Translations under genes and position numbers: made by a program
Source of the DNA: Luteimonas mephitis DSM 12574
GTDB taxonomy: Bacteria; Pseudomonadota; Gammaproteobacteria; Xanthomonadales; Xanthomonadaceae
Direction: 5' to 3'
Length of the DNA stretch: 64,000 nt
Assembly (NCBI RefSeq): GCF_000422305.1
Contig: NZ_KE383816.1
Coordinates: 62,001 to 126,000 of the forward strand
Shown here: piece by piece, positions 39,550 through 49,066 of the stretch
How positions within the stretch are numbered: position 1 is the first letter of the stretch
How the letters are laid out: each line of letters begins with the position of its first letter
The notes under the pieces: generated by a model
The model's input: only the letters and a program-made list of their open reading frames with translations
What the model was told of the DNA's origin: nothing
Database searches by the model: none

Positions 39550-40781
39550 GAGGCCTTCCTGCACAGCGCCGGCACCTGCCCGCGATAGCCCATCGCGCCG
39601 CCCACCAGCAGGGCCTGCGCCGAGGGCACCCGATCCAGCGCGAACAGCCCGAGGCTGCGCAGCGGGCGCAGCAGCGGCGCGTCGTTCGCGGTCAGCCGCG
39701 CCAGGCCATCGCTCATCGCCAGCGTGCGGGCGCGATCCTCCCCGCGCCGCTGCGCATGCTCGGCGAGCAGGCCCGCGTCGCCCGGATCGACGGACTGGCC
39801 GCCACCGCGGGCCTCGATCAGTTCGGCCAGCGTCAGCGCGTCGCGCAGGCCCAGGTTGAAGCCCTGCGCGCCGATCGGGTGCAGGGTCTGCGCGGCATTG
39901 CCGACCAGCACCGCGCGCGGCGCGATCGTGCTGCGCGCGACCGTGCGGATCGCCGGATAGACGCTGCGCGCGCCGATCGATTCGAAGCGGCCGACGCGCC
40001 AGCCGAATGCACGCTGGATCCGTTCGAGGAACGCCGCGTCGTCCAGCGCCTGCACCGCCGCGGCTTCATCACGGGCGACGCCGTGCACCAGGCCGAAGTG
40101 GCGGTCGCCGCGCGGCAGCAGCGCGGTCGGGCCGTGGTCGCCCAGCCGCTCGTAGGCGGTGCCGTCGGGCGCGCGCGCGGCGCGCAGGCGGGCGACGAAC
40201 AGGGTCTGCAGGTAGTCGTGGCGGTCGGCTTCGATGCCCAGCGCATGGCGCACGCCGCTGCCGGTGCCGTCGGCGGCGACCAGCAGCCGCGCGTACAGTT
40301 CGCGCTCGCCCTCGTCGCCGGCGATCCGGATCACGCGGGTGGCTTCGTCGCCCTCGCCGAGGCCGATGAAGCGCGCCGGCCGGTAGCGCGTCAGCCGCTG
40401 CAGTTCCCCGAGCCGCGCCTCCAGCGCCTCGCCGAAGTCCCGCGCGACCACGACCTGGCCGAACGCCTCGCGCCCATAGTCCGCCGCCGCCAGGCATGCA
40501 CGACCGAAATCGCCGCGGCGGCTGATGTGGATGCGGACGATGGCGCCGGTGGGCGCACGCAGCTTCGCCATCACCCCCAGCGCCTCGAGCGCGTTGACGG
40601 TGGCGTCGGCGAAACTCAGGTTGCGCTCGTCGAACACCGCCGGCAGCGCGCCGGCGGGCGCGGCCTCGACCAGGCCGACGTCCAGCCCGATCCGGTCCAG
40701 CGCGATCGCCAGGCTGGCGCCGACCAGGCCGCCACCGACGACCACCACGTCGTGCCTCTTGTTGCCGGGAGCCTGGGTCAT
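39546..40781 (-). CDS. ubiH: 2-octaprenyl-6-methoxyphenol hydroxylase UbiH
   Basis: A 411-residue FAD monooxygenase paralogous to the next gene. N-terminal VVVVGGGLVGASLAIALDRIG, the UbiH-typical FDERNLSFADAT near residue 50, LVAADGTGSGVRHAL and VGNAAQTLHPIGAQGFNLGL near residue 290. It hydroxylates the benzoquinone ring in ubiquinone synthesis. It starts at the first ATG and is divergent from the btuM-like gene by 80 bp. The two genes form an operon with overlapping stop and start. Confidence 0.92.
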   Translation of the reverse strand: MTQAPGNKRHDVVVVGGGLVGASLAIALDRIGLDVGLVEAAPAGALPAVFDERNLSFADATVNALEALGVMAKLRAPTGAIVRIHISRRGDFGRACLAAADYGREAFGQVVVARDFGEALEARLGELQRLTRYRPARFIGLGEGDEATRVIRIAGDEGERELYARLLVAADGTGSGVRHALGIEADRHDYLQTLFVARLRAARAPDGTAYERLGDHGPTALLPRGDRHFGLVHGVARDEAAAVQALDDAAFLERIQRAFGWRVGRFESIGARSVYPAIRTVARSTIAPRAVLVGNAAQTLHPIGAQGFNLGLRDALTLAELIEARGGGQSVDPGDAGLLAEHAQRRGEDRARTLAMSDGLARLTANDAPLLRPLRSLGLFALDRVPSAQALLVGGAMGYRGQVPALCRKAS

Positions 40782-40861
40782 GCCGGCATGATAAGGCCCT
40801 GCCGCGGCCAGTTCGCTAGAATGGTCGCCATTCGCACGCCGCGCCCGGAGCCGCCCACCCC

Positions 40862-41464
40862 ATGAACACCAACCTGCAACGCGCCATCGTCCTGTCCCTG
40901 CTGGTGTTGCTGATGGCGGCGACGCGGTCGCACGTCTTCTCCCACTTCACCCCGGTACCCGACGCATCTTGGGCGGTGTTCTTCATCGGCGGCTTCTACC
41001 TGCGCGGCTGGTCGCGCTGGGCATTCCCGCTGCTGATGGTGCTGGCGGTGGGGATCGACTGGGCGGTGATCACCGGCCAGGGCCAGGGTTTCTGGAGCCA
41101 TTACTGCGTCTCGCCGGGCTACTGGCTGCTGGTGCCTGCGCACCTGGCGATGTGGATGGGCGGCCTGTGGCTGCGCCGCAACTACGCCGGCGCCAGCGTC
41201 CCGGCGCTGGGCCGGCTGGCCGCCAGCCTCGTCGCGACCGTGGCGCTGTGCCACCTGTTCGCGCAGGGCGGCTTCTACTGGCTGAGCAACGCCGTCGCCG
41301 AGCCGACGTTCGCCGGCTGGGCCAAGAACTACGGCGACTGGTTCGGGCCCTACCTGCAGGGCGCGGCGATGTTCGTGGCCGTGGCCGCGATCGCCCAGGC
41401 GGTGGGCGAGCAGGTGGCCAGGAACGCCGGCCCGCTCGCGCACGACCGCAAGACGCTGCGCTGA
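40862..41464 (+). CDS. btuM: BtuM-like vitamin B12 transporter (solitary ECF S component)
   Basis: A 200-residue membrane protein with about six helices. BtuM proteins are solitary S components that import B12, with a cysteine that binds cobalt. I recall conserved His28, Asp67, Cys80 and Tyr85 in the Thiobacillus protein. Here His28, Asp66, Cys82 (SHYCVSPGYW) and Tyr87 are similarly placed. The next gene, 13 bp downstream, is a cob(I)alamin adenosyltransferase, which supports a B12 role. No cobalamin riboswitch is visible in the 80-bp upstream gap. If the residue memory is wrong it remains a membrane protein of unknown substrate. Confidence 0.72.
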   Translation: MNTNLQRAIVLSLLVLLMAATRSHVFSHFTPVPDASWAVFFIGGFYLRGWSRWAFPLLMVLAVGIDWAVITGQGQGFWSHYCVSPGYWLLVPAHLAMWMGGLWLRRNYAGASVPALGRLAASLVATVALCHLFAQGGFYWLSNAVAEPTFAGWAKNYGDWFGPYLQGAAMFVAVAAIAQAVGEQVARNAGPLAHDRKTLR

Positions 41465-41477
41465 CCGGTCACTCGCC

Positions 41478-42038
41478 GTGGGCAACCGCCTGTCGAAGAT
41501 CTACACCCGCACCGGCGACGACGGCAGCACCGGGCTGGGCGACGGCAGCCGCGTGGGCAAGGATTCGGCGCGGGTGACGGCCTATGGCACGGTGGACGAA
41601 GCCAATTCGACCATCGGCCTGCTGCTGGCCGCGGATGTGCCCGATGACATCCGCGACCTGCTGACCACGATCCAGCACCAGCTGTTCGACCTCGGCGGCG
41701 AGCTTTGCATCCCCGGCCACGCCGCGATCAACGACGCCGACATCGATCGCCTCGAACAGCACCTTGACCACTACAACGAGGCGCTGCCGCCGCTGAAGGA
41801 ATTCATCCTGCCCGGCGGCGGCGATGCCGCTGCGCGCTGCCACATCGCCCGCACCGTGGTGCGGCGCGCCGAGCGCGCGACCGTGGCACTCGCACGCGCC
41901 GAACCGGTGCGGCCGCAGCCGATCCGCTACCTCAACCGGCTGTCCGACCTGCTGTTCGTGCTCGCGCGCGTGCTGGCCCGCGGCAGCGGCCACGGCGAGG
42001 TCATCTGGCAGCACGAGCGCCGCAAGCCGCAGTCGTGA
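41478..42038 (+). CDS. PduO-type cob(I)alamin adenosyltransferase
   Basis: A 186-residue protein. N-terminal KIYTRTGDDGSTGLGDGSRV binds ATP phosphates; VDEANSTIGLL, LFDLGGELCIPG and the C-terminal YLNRLSDLLFVLARVL are the remaining family blocks. It adds the adenosyl group to reduced corrinoid, giving adenosylcobalamin. It starts with GTG at 41478. It is coupled to the btuM-like gene, a pairing that points to uptake and activation of external B12. Confidence 0.93.
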   Translation: MGNRLSKIYTRTGDDGSTGLGDGSRVGKDSARVTAYGTVDEANSTIGLLLAADVPDDIRDLLTTIQHQLFDLGGELCIPGHAAINDADIDRLEQHLDHYNEALPPLKEFILPGGGDAAARCHIARTVVRRAERATVALARAEPVRPQPIRYLNRLSDLLFVLARVLARGSGHGEVIWQHERRKPQS

Positions 42039-42063
42039 CCGGCCGCCGGCGCCCGCCATTCCC

Positions 42064-42984
42064 ATGAGCCTGCCGGTCTTCACCCACTCCGCCTGCCTCG
42101 GCCACGACACCGGTGCCGGCCACGCCGAGAAGCCGCAGCGCCTGGGCGCGGTGATCAGCGCGCTGCGCAGCGAGTTCGACGACCTCGACTGGCGCGAAGC
42201 GCCACGCGCGACCCGCGGCCAGCTGCTGCGCGTGCACGAGGCATCGCTGCTCGAAACGGTGCTCGAGTCGCGGCCGGCGAACCAGCTTGAACTGGACGCG
42301 GACACGGTCCTGTCGCCGCAGTCGGCCGAAGCCGCGGTGCGCGCGGCCGGCGCAGGCGTCGCGGCCGTGGACGCGGTGATGGCCGGCGAGGCGACGACCT
42401 CGTTCTGCGCGGTCCGGCCCCCGGGGCACCACGCCACGTCGCAAACCGCCATGGGTTTCTGCCTGTTCAACAACGTTGCCGTTGCCGCGGCCCACGCGCT
42501 GGATCGGCACGGGCTGGCGCGGGTGGCGATCGCCGACTTCGACGTCCACCACGGCAACGGCACCCAGGCGATCTTCGAAGCCGAGCCGCGCGTGCAATAC
42601 CTGAGTTCGCACCAGCTGCCGCTGTACCCCGACACCGGCCATGCGCACGAGCGCGGCGTCGGCAACATCCTCAACGCGCCGCTGCCGCCGGGCACCGGCA
42701 GCCGTGGCTTCCGCGCCGCGTGGGGGGAACACCTGCTGCCGGCGCTCGACGCCTTCGCGCCGCAGCTGGTCCTGGTGTCGGCGGGCTTCGACGCGCACTG
42801 GCGCGACCCGTTGGCACAACTGCAGCTCGACGCCGACGATTTCGCCTGGATCACCGGGGAGCTGCGCAAGCGCGCCCGCCGGCATGCCTGCGGGCGGCTG
42901 GTCTCGACGCTCGAGGGCGGTTACGACCTGCAGGCGCTGCGCGAATGCAGCGTTGCCCACGTGCGCGCGCTGCGTGATGTCTGA
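42064..42984 (+). CDS. Histone-deacetylase/acetylpolyamine-amidohydrolase family protein
   Basis: A 306-residue zinc hydrolase. VRPPGHHA at 117-124 gives the catalytic His pair, DFDVHHGNGTQ at 158-168 two zinc ligands (Asp160, His162), and SAGFDAHWRDPL at 239-250 the third (Asp243). The transition-state tyrosine is in LEGGYDL near the C-terminus. Bacterial members remove acetyl groups from small amines or proteins; the substrate is unknown. It lies 25 bp after the adenosyltransferase gene and is likely cotranscribed with it. Confidence 0.9.
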   Translation: MSLPVFTHSACLGHDTGAGHAEKPQRLGAVISALRSEFDDLDWREAPRATRGQLLRVHEASLLETVLESRPANQLELDADTVLSPQSAEAAVRAAGAGVAAVDAVMAGEATTSFCAVRPPGHHATSQTAMGFCLFNNVAVAAAHALDRHGLARVAIADFDVHHGNGTQAIFEAEPRVQYLSSHQLPLYPDTGHAHERGVGNILNAPLPPGTGSRGFRAAWGEHLLPALDAFAPQLVLVSAGFDAHWRDPLAQLQLDADDFAWITGELRKRARRHACGRLVSTLEGGYDLQALRECSVAHVRALRDV

Positions 42985-43148
42985 AGCCACGGCACGCGGT
43001 TGCGTTCAGCTGGCATTGCGGGGCGGCGCATGCCCCCGCCGGGATTTTCCCCGGCCGCGACGAAGCTGAAGGGGAAACCGCGCGTGCATTGCCGCTTGAC
43101 GGGGGATGCGGCAAGCTAATCGCCGCTTTTCGCCGATCGGATGCCCGC

Positions 43149-45557
43149 GTGCGCCCAGTTTTCCGCCTGCTGCCATTGCCGCTGTGCATCGCCTTCTCGC
43201 TGGCTGCCCATGCCGACGATGACCGTCCGGAAAACTGGTCGCTGTGCCCGGTGGAAGACGCGGTCCCGGTGTTCGCCGATGCGCCGCCCCCGACCGGCTC
43301 GCCGGACGATCGCGCGCTGCAGGACACGGACCTGGCCTGCGACAGCACCGAAGGCGTGATGGGCGGGACCGTGGTCTGCAAGGGCAACGTCACCCTGCAG
43401 CGCGGCGACCAGTTCCTGCACGCCGACAACCTGCGTTTCGACCAGGAAAGTTCGCAGTACGCCGCCGAAGGCAACGTGCGCTACCAGGACTCGGGCATGC
43501 GCATGGTCGCCCAGTCCGCGCACGGCGACCAGGACGAGGACACCCACCAGATCGACAACGTCCGCTACCAGCTGATCGAGCGGCGCGGCAACGGCGGTGC
43601 CGACAGCATCCGGATGAAGGGCACCCAGGGCGCGCTGATGGGGTCGACCTACTCGACCTGCCCGCCCAACGACCGCCACTGGGAACTGCACGCCAGCCGC
43701 ATCGACATCAACACCGACTCCGGCTTCGGCACCGCGCACAACGCAAGCATCCGCGTCGGCAAGGTGCCGATCCTGTACGTGCCCTGGTTCCGGTTCCCGA
43801 TCGACGACCGCCGCGTGACCGGCCTGCTCTATCCCAACATCAGCCAGTCCGGCCGTAACGGCTTCGACTGGCGCCAGCCGATCTACCTCAACCTCGCGCC
43901 GAACTACGACATGACCCTGCAGCCCAGGCTCATGACCAAGCGCGGCCTGATGCTGAACACCGAATTCCGCTACCTCACGCCCAGCGGCCGCGGCGAGTTC
44001 GACATCGGCTACCTGCCGTCGGACGACCTCACCAGCCGCGAGCGCGACCAGGAACTGGCCGAATTCCTGGACCCGGCCAACAGGTACCCGCTGGAGAACC
44101 GGCGCAAGGACGACCGCGGGCGCTTCGGATTCGTCGGCAGGCAGAACCTCGACCGGTCGTGGCAGGCGCGCGCCAACCTCAACTGGATCAGCGACCCGCG
44201 CTACCTCGAGGACTTCAGCAACAACCTCAGCTCGCTGTCCAGTTACCGGGTCAACAGCGACATCGGCGTCTACGGTCGCGGCCGCCACTGGGACGCCGGC
44301 GTGATGGCCGACTATTACCAGCTGGCCGACTACACGCTGTCGGAAACCAGCCTGCCGTACTACCGCCTGCCGCGCGCGTACTTCAACTGGGAACAGTCCT
44401 TCGGCCGCTGGTTCACCGCCGGCGTCAACGCCGAGGCGGCGCGGTTCCAGCACATCGACGGCGATGCCCGTCCCGGCGGCAGCCGCGTCGACCTCAAACC
44501 CTACGTCAGCATGCCGCTCGGCGGGTCGAGCTGGTTCATCACCCCGACCCTGGCATGGCGCTACACCGGCTACCGGCTCGACCAGGACCTGGCCGACAAC
44601 CTTGCCGGCACCGGCACCCCGGAGACCTCGCCCAGCCGCAGCCTGCCGATCAGCTCGATCGATGCCGGCCTGTACTTCGACCGCCATGTCAGCTTCCGCG
44701 ACGAAGACTACGTCAACACGCTCGAACCGCGGCTGTTCTACCTCAACGCGCCGTACCGCAACCAGGACAACCTGCCGATTTTCGACACCGGCCCGATGAC
44801 CTTCAGTTGGGGCCAGCTGTTCCGCGACAACCGCTTCTCCGGCGCCGACCGCCAGACCGACGCCAACCAGCTGACCATGGCGGTGACCAGCCGCCTGATC
44901 CGCGAGTCCGACGGGCGCGAGAAGCTGTCGGCCAGCATCGGCCAGATCAAGTATTTCGAGGACTCCCGGGTCGGGCTGCGCTCCACCAGCCCGGTGCTCG
45001 AAAGCGGCCGTTCGGCGTGGGTCGCCGACGCCAGCTACGCGATCAACGACCGCTGGAACATCGGCGCGTCTTACCAGTGGGACCCCAAGTACGGGCGCGA
45101 GGACCTCGCCAGCGTGCGCACGCGCTATTTGATCGGCGACGACGGCATCGTCAACCTGAGCTACCGCTATCGCCGCAACGCCGGCAACGGCCGGGACCTG
45201 CTCGAGCAGGCCGATTTGTCGTTCCTGTACCCGGTCTCGCCGTCGTGGAGCCTGGTCGGCCGCTACTACTACTCGCTGCTGGACAAGCAGCTGCTCGAAG
45301 GCATCGCCGGCGTGCAGTGGGACAGCTGCTGCCTGGCAGCCCGCCTGGTCGCCCGCCGCTACGTGCGCAACCGCAGCGGCGACATGAACGACGCGATCCA
45401 GCTGGAGATCGAACTCAAGGGCCTGGGCTCGGCCGGCCCGGACACGGAGAGCCGTTTGCGCCGTGCTATCCTCGGCTACTACCGCGAGGACCTCTACCTC
45501 GTACCGCCGCCCGAAGTCCGCAGTGGCGACGACGACTCCCCCGACGACTCCCCATGA
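43149..45557 (+). CDS. lptD: LPS-assembly outer-membrane protein LptD
   Basis: An 802-residue precursor of the outer-membrane translocon that inserts LPS with LptE. Signal peptide about 1-22 (PLCIAFSLAAHA). The periplasmic jellyroll (about 60-200) includes GNVTLQRGDQFLHADNLRF and ends before IRVGKVPILYVPWFRFPIDD. A large beta-barrel follows. The consecutive cysteines near the end (WDSCCLAARLVAR), with N-terminal cysteines, fit the known interdomain disulfides. The GTG at 43149 gives a clean signal peptide; an in-frame ATG at 43089 is possible. The stop overlaps the surA start. Confidence 0.95.
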   Translation: MRPVFRLLPLPLCIAFSLAAHADDDRPENWSLCPVEDAVPVFADAPPPTGSPDDRALQDTDLACDSTEGVMGGTVVCKGNVTLQRGDQFLHADNLRFDQESSQYAAEGNVRYQDSGMRMVAQSAHGDQDEDTHQIDNVRYQLIERRGNGGADSIRMKGTQGALMGSTYSTCPPNDRHWELHASRIDINTDSGFGTAHNASIRVGKVPILYVPWFRFPIDDRRVTGLLYPNISQSGRNGFDWRQPIYLNLAPNYDMTLQPRLMTKRGLMLNTEFRYLTPSGRGEFDIGYLPSDDLTSRERDQELAEFLDPANRYPLENRRKDDRGRFGFVGRQNLDRSWQARANLNWISDPRYLEDFSNNLSSLSSYRVNSDIGVYGRGRHWDAGVMADYYQLADYTLSETSLPYYRLPRAYFNWEQSFGRWFTAGVNAEAARFQHIDGDARPGGSRVDLKPYVSMPLGGSSWFITPTLAWRYTGYRLDQDLADNLAGTGTPETSPSRSLPISSIDAGLYFDRHVSFRDEDYVNTLEPRLFYLNAPYRNQDNLPIFDTGPMTFSWGQLFRDNRFSGADRQTDANQLTMAVTSRLIRESDGREKLSASIGQIKYFEDSRVGLRSTSPVLESGRSAWVADASYAINDRWNIGASYQWDPKYGREDLASVRTRYLIGDDGIVNLSYRYRRNAGNGRDLLEQADLSFLYPVSPSWSLVGRYYYSLLDKQLLEGIAGVQWDSCCLAARLVARRYVRNRSGDMNDAIQLEIELKGLGSAGPDTESRLRRAILGYYREDLYLVPPPEVRSGDDDSPDDSP

Positions 45558-46864
45558 AGACACTCATTGCCTCTTTCCTTGCCGTCGCCCTGCTGTCCGG
45601 CACGGCGGCGCATGCGCAGCAGGTCCAGCCGCTCGACCGCATCGCCGCGGTCGTCGACGAGGACGTGATCCTGCAAAGCGAACTCGACCTCGCGCTCAAC
45701 AACGTGCTGGCCCAGTACGCAGGCCGCGAAGACCAGCTGCCGCCGCGCGACATCCTGCAGCGCCAGGTGCTCGAGCGCCTGATTTTGGTGCACCTGCAGT
45801 CGGCGCGGGCCAACGAGACCGGCGTGCGGGTCAGCGACGAGGAGATCGACAGCGCGATTTCCAACATCGCCGCGCAGAACAAGCTCAGCCCGGACCAGAT
45901 GCGCCAGCAGCTCGCCCGCGACGGCATGTCCTATGACGACTTCCGCCGCTCGCTGCGCGACGAACTGCTGAGCCAGCGCCTGCGGCAGCGTTTCGCGCAG
46001 ACCCGGATCAGCGTCAGCGAGGCCGAAGTCGAGGCCGCGCTGGCGTCCCAGGACGGCGAGCAGTACCACCTCGCGCACATCCTGGTCGCCCTCCCCGACG
46101 GTGCCACCCCCGAGCAGATCGCGACCGGCCAGCAGAAGGTCGACGGCATCAAGGCGTTGCTCGACAAGGGCGAGATGACCTTCCCGGCCGCGGCCGTGCG
46201 CTACTCCGACAGCCCCAACGCGCTGGAAGGCGGCGACCTGGGCTGGCGCAGCCTCGACGAGATCCCGGCCGCGTTCGCCAACACCATCCGCGGCCTGCAG
46301 AAAGGCCAGGTGATCGGCCCGATCCGCGGCCCCAGCGGCTTCCAGCTGCTGCAGCTGGTCGACACCCGCGCCGCCGACCAGGGCGCTGCGCAGAGCGTCA
46401 CCCAGTACCAGGCGCGCCACATCCTGGTCCGCAGCGACGGCGCGGACGACGCCAAGGCCCGCGCCCGGATCGACACCCTGCGCGCGCGCGTCGCCGGCGG
46501 CGCCGACTTCGCCGAGGTGGCGAAGGAAGATTCCGACGACACCTTCAGCAAGGACAAGGGCGGCGAACTGGGCTGGTTCACCCAGGACCAGTTCGGGCCG
46601 GAATTCGGCGCCGCGGTGGCGGGACTCCAGGATGGCCAGGTGTCCGCGCCGTTCAAGACCCAGGCCGGCTGGCACATCGTCCTGCGCGAAGCCTCGCGCC
46701 AGGCCAACGTCACCGACGACAACCGCCGCGCGCAGATGCGCGAGCGCATCGGCCAGCGCAAGCTGGAGGACGAGTGGAACCGCTACCTGCGCGAAATGCG
46801 CGGCGAGGCCTACGTCGACATCCGCACCGGCACCCCGGCTGCCGCGGACGGCAGCGGCGGCTGA
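45554..46864 (+). CDS. surA: Periplasmic chaperone and peptidyl-prolyl isomerase SurA
   Basis: A 436-residue precursor. Signal peptide about 1-21 (ends AAHAQ). The N-terminal chaperone module starts LDRIAAVVDEDVILQSEL. Two parvulin domains follow: about 170-275 (YHLAHILVALP ... GGDLGWRSLDEIP) and about 290-390 (YQARHILVRSDG ... GGELGWFTQDQFGPEF). It helps fold outer-membrane proteins, including LptD coded just upstream. The ATG overlaps the lptD stop (ATGA). Confidence 0.97.
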   Translation: MKTLIASFLAVALLSGTAAHAQQVQPLDRIAAVVDEDVILQSELDLALNNVLAQYAGREDQLPPRDILQRQVLERLILVHLQSARANETGVRVSDEEIDSAISNIAAQNKLSPDQMRQQLARDGMSYDDFRRSLRDELLSQRLRQRFAQTRISVSEAEVEAALASQDGEQYHLAHILVALPDGATPEQIATGQQKVDGIKALLDKGEMTFPAAAVRYSDSPNALEGGDLGWRSLDEIPAAFANTIRGLQKGQVIGPIRGPSGFQLLQLVDTRAADQGAAQSVTQYQARHILVRSDGADDAKARARIDTLRARVAGGADFAEVAKEDSDDTFSKDKGGELGWFTQDQFGPEFGAAVAGLQDGQVSAPFKTQAGWHIVLREASRQANVTDDNRRAQMRERIGQRKLEDEWNRYLREMRGEAYVDIRTGTPAAADGSGG

Positions 46865-46868
46865 TCGA

Positions 46869-47864
46869 ATGCGTCCGCGGCTCGCGCTGGTCCCGGGTGA
46901 ACCGGCCGGCGTCGGGCCGGAGTTGTGCATCCGCGCGATGCAGCAGCCGCACGCCGCCGACATCGTCGTGTTCGGCGACCGTGACACCCTCGCACGCGCT
47001 GCAGGCACCCTCGGCCTGCCGGTTGCCTTCGCCGCCGCCGATGCGGACGACGACGCGCCGGGCACGATCCGCCTGGTCGACCTCCCCAACGCCGTTGCCG
47101 CGCGCTTCGGCACGCCCGAACCGGCCAACGCCGCCGCGGTGATCGCCGCGCTGGAGCAGGCGGCCGCGGGCTGCCTCGCGGGCCGGTTCGATGGCCTCGT
47201 CACCGGCCCCGTGCACAAGGCCAACATCAACGCCGGCGGCATCCCCTACACCGGCACCACCGGGCTGCTCGCCGCACAGGCCGGCTGCGACGTGGTGATG
47301 ATGCTGGCCAACGACATCGTGCGCGTGGCGCTGGCCACCACCCACCTGCCGCTGCGCGAGGTCGCCGACGCGATCACGCCCGCCGCGCTCGAACGCACCC
47401 TGCGCATCCTCCACGCCGCGCTGCGCGACGATTTCGGCATCGCCGCGCCCGTCGTCGCCGTGCTCGGCCTCAACCCGCACGCGGGCGAAGCCGGGCACCT
47501 GGGCCGCGAGGAACTCGACGTGATCGAACCGCTGCTCGAACGCCTGCGCGGCGAAGGCATGGTGCTGCACGGCCCGCTGCCGGCCGACACGGCCTTCCTG
47601 CCGGCGAAGCTCGCCGGTTTCGACGCGGTGCTGGCGATGTACCACGACCAGGGCCTGCCGGTACTCAAGTACAGCGGCTTCGAGCGCGCGGTGAACCTCA
47701 CCCTCGGCCTGCCCTACCCGCGCGTGGCGGTCGACCACGGCACCGCGCTCGACCTGGCCGGCAAGGGCGCCGCCGATCCGTCGAGCCTGCTGGCCGCCAT
47801 CGAGACCTGCGCGCGACTGGCGCGGCCGCGCGCGATTGCACGCACGCAAGGGAGCACGACATGA
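46869..47864 (+). CDS. pdxA: 4-hydroxythreonine-4-phosphate dehydrogenase
   Basis: A 331-residue enzyme of pyridoxal phosphate synthesis. Metal ligands lie in TGPVHKANIN, LNPHAGEAG and MYHDQGLPVLKY, with the family end VAVDHGTALDLAGKGAADPSS. The usual N-terminal GDPAGIGPE is GEPAGVGPE here, a mild change. It starts 4 bp after surA. Its stop overlaps the start of the csaA-like gene. Confidence 0.96.
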   Translation: MRPRLALVPGEPAGVGPELCIRAMQQPHAADIVVFGDRDTLARAAGTLGLPVAFAAADADDDAPGTIRLVDLPNAVAARFGTPEPANAAAVIAALEQAAAGCLAGRFDGLVTGPVHKANINAGGIPYTGTTGLLAAQAGCDVVMMLANDIVRVALATTHLPLREVADAITPAALERTLRILHAALRDDFGIAAPVVAVLGLNPHAGEAGHLGREELDVIEPLLERLRGEGMVLHGPLPADTAFLPAKLAGFDAVLAMYHDQGLPVLKYSGFERAVNLTLGLPYPRVAVDHGTALDLAGKGAADPSSLLAAIETCARLARPRAIARTQGSTT

Positions 47865-48217
47865 GTGGCGACGGCGCCATGCAGCAGATCGGCTGGGACG
47901 ATTTCACGAAGGTGGAACTGCGCGTCGGCCGTGTGCTGTCGGCCGAACCGTTCCCGCAGGCGCGCAAGCCGGCGTACATCCTGCAGGTCGACTTCGGTCC
48001 GGAGGTCGGGGTGCGCAAGTCCAGCGCCCAGGTCACCGTGCACTACCGGCCGGAAGAACTCGTGGGGCGGCTGGTGGTGGGCGTGGTCAACTTCCCGGCC
48101 AAGCAGATCGGCCCGCTGATGTCCGAATGCCTGGTCACCGGTTTCCACGACGCCGACGGCCACGTGGCGCTGTGCGTGCCTGATCGCGACGTCCCGCTGG
48201 GGACGAAGCTGCTGTGA
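47861..48217 (+). CDS. csaA: CsaA-like tRNA-binding domain protein
   Basis: A 118-residue EMAP/Trbp111-type OB-fold protein. KVELRVGRVLSAEPFPQARK, DFGPEVGVRKSSAQVT and VVNFPAKQIGPLMSE are the CsaA signature blocks. CsaA is a dimeric tRNA-binding, chaperone-like protein. The ATG overlaps the pdxA stop (ATGA). It is inserted between pdxA and rsmA, which are adjacent in enterobacteria. Confidence 0.88.
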   Translation: MSGDGAMQQIGWDDFTKVELRVGRVLSAEPFPQARKPAYILQVDFGPEVGVRKSSAQVTVHYRPEELVGRLVVGVVNFPAKQIGPLMSECLVTGFHDADGHVALCVPDRDVPLGTKLL

Positions 48218-48227
48218 AGATCCCCGC

Positions 48228-49031
48228 ATGAGCCCGCACGCAGGCGACCAGTTCCGCGCGCCGCCGAAGAAGTCGCTCGGCCAGCACTTCCTGCACGAAC
48301 GCGGCGTGGTCGACCGGATCATCCACGCCGTCGATCCGAAACCCGGCGACCGGCTGGTCGAGATCGGCCCCGGCCAGGGCGCGATGACCTTCCCGCTGCT
48401 CGACCGCCACGGCGCGCTGACCGCCATCGAATTCGACCGCGACCTGCTGCAGCCGCTCGCCGCCGCCGCGCGCGCGCACGGCGAGTTGACCCTGGTCCAC
48501 GCCGACGTGCTGGACGTCGACTTCACCGCATTGGCCGCCGGCACGCCGATCCGCCTGGTCGGCAACCTGCCGTACAACCTGTCGTCGCCGATCCTGTTCC
48601 ACGCGCTCGACCACGCGGCCGCCGTGCGCGACATGCACTTCATGCTCCAGAAGGAAGTCGTCGAACGCGCCGCCGCCGGCCCCGGCAGCAAGATCTACGG
48701 CCGGCTGAGCGTGATGCTGCAGGCGTTCTGTGAGGTCACTTCGCTGTTCACCGTCGGGCCCGGCGCGTTCCGGCCGCCGCCGAAGGTCGACTCGGCGGTG
48801 ATGCGGCTGGTGCCGCGCGATCCGGCCGGGATCGGCATCGACGACCGCAGACGCTTTGCCGAAATCGTCCGCGCCGCGTTCGGGCAGCGCCGCAAGACGC
48901 TGCGCAACGCGCTGCGCCTGGTCTGCGACGAAGACGCGATGCGCGATGCCGGCGTCGACCCGCAGGCGCGCGCCGAGCAGCTCGAAGTCGCCGATTTCGT
49001 GCGCCTGGCGAACCGGATCGCCGCCGCGTAG
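48228..49031 (+). CDS. rsmA: 16S rRNA (A1518/A1519) dimethyltransferase RsmA (KsgA)
   Basis: A 267-residue enzyme. KKSLGQHFL near the N-terminus, SAM motif [21 protein letters not shown] and catalytic [10 protein letters not shown] are all present. It dimethylates two adjacent adenosines in 16S rRNA, a late step of 30S maturation. Length is normal. It is 10 bp after the csaA-like gene. Confidence 0.97.
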   Translation: MSPHAGDQFRAPPKKSLGQHFLHERGVVDRIIHAVDPKPGDRLVEIGPGQGAMTFPLLDRHGALTAIEFDRDLLQPLAAAARAHGELTLVHADVLDVDFTALAAGTPIRLVGNLPYNLSSPILFHALDHAAAVRDMHFMLQKEVVERAAAGPGSKIYGRLSVMLQAFCEVTSLFTVGPGAFRPPPKVDSAVMRLVPRDPAGIGIDDRRRFAEIVRAAFGQRRKTLRNALRLVCDEDAMRDAGVDPQARAEQLEVADFVRLANRIAAA

Positions 49032-49066
49032 TCCAAGCGTTCACCGCAAGCCCTTACACTGTCGCC

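Noticed and set aside
40782-40861. Cobalamin riboswitch before the btuM-like gene
   Set aside because: The gap is only 80 bp and shows no B12-box-like or pseudoknot pattern.
43116-45563. 815-codon open frame on the minus strand opposite lptD
   Set aside because: It is antisense to a complete lptD with intact domains. Its translation is Val/Ala/Arg-rich without domains, as expected of GC-rich shadow frames.
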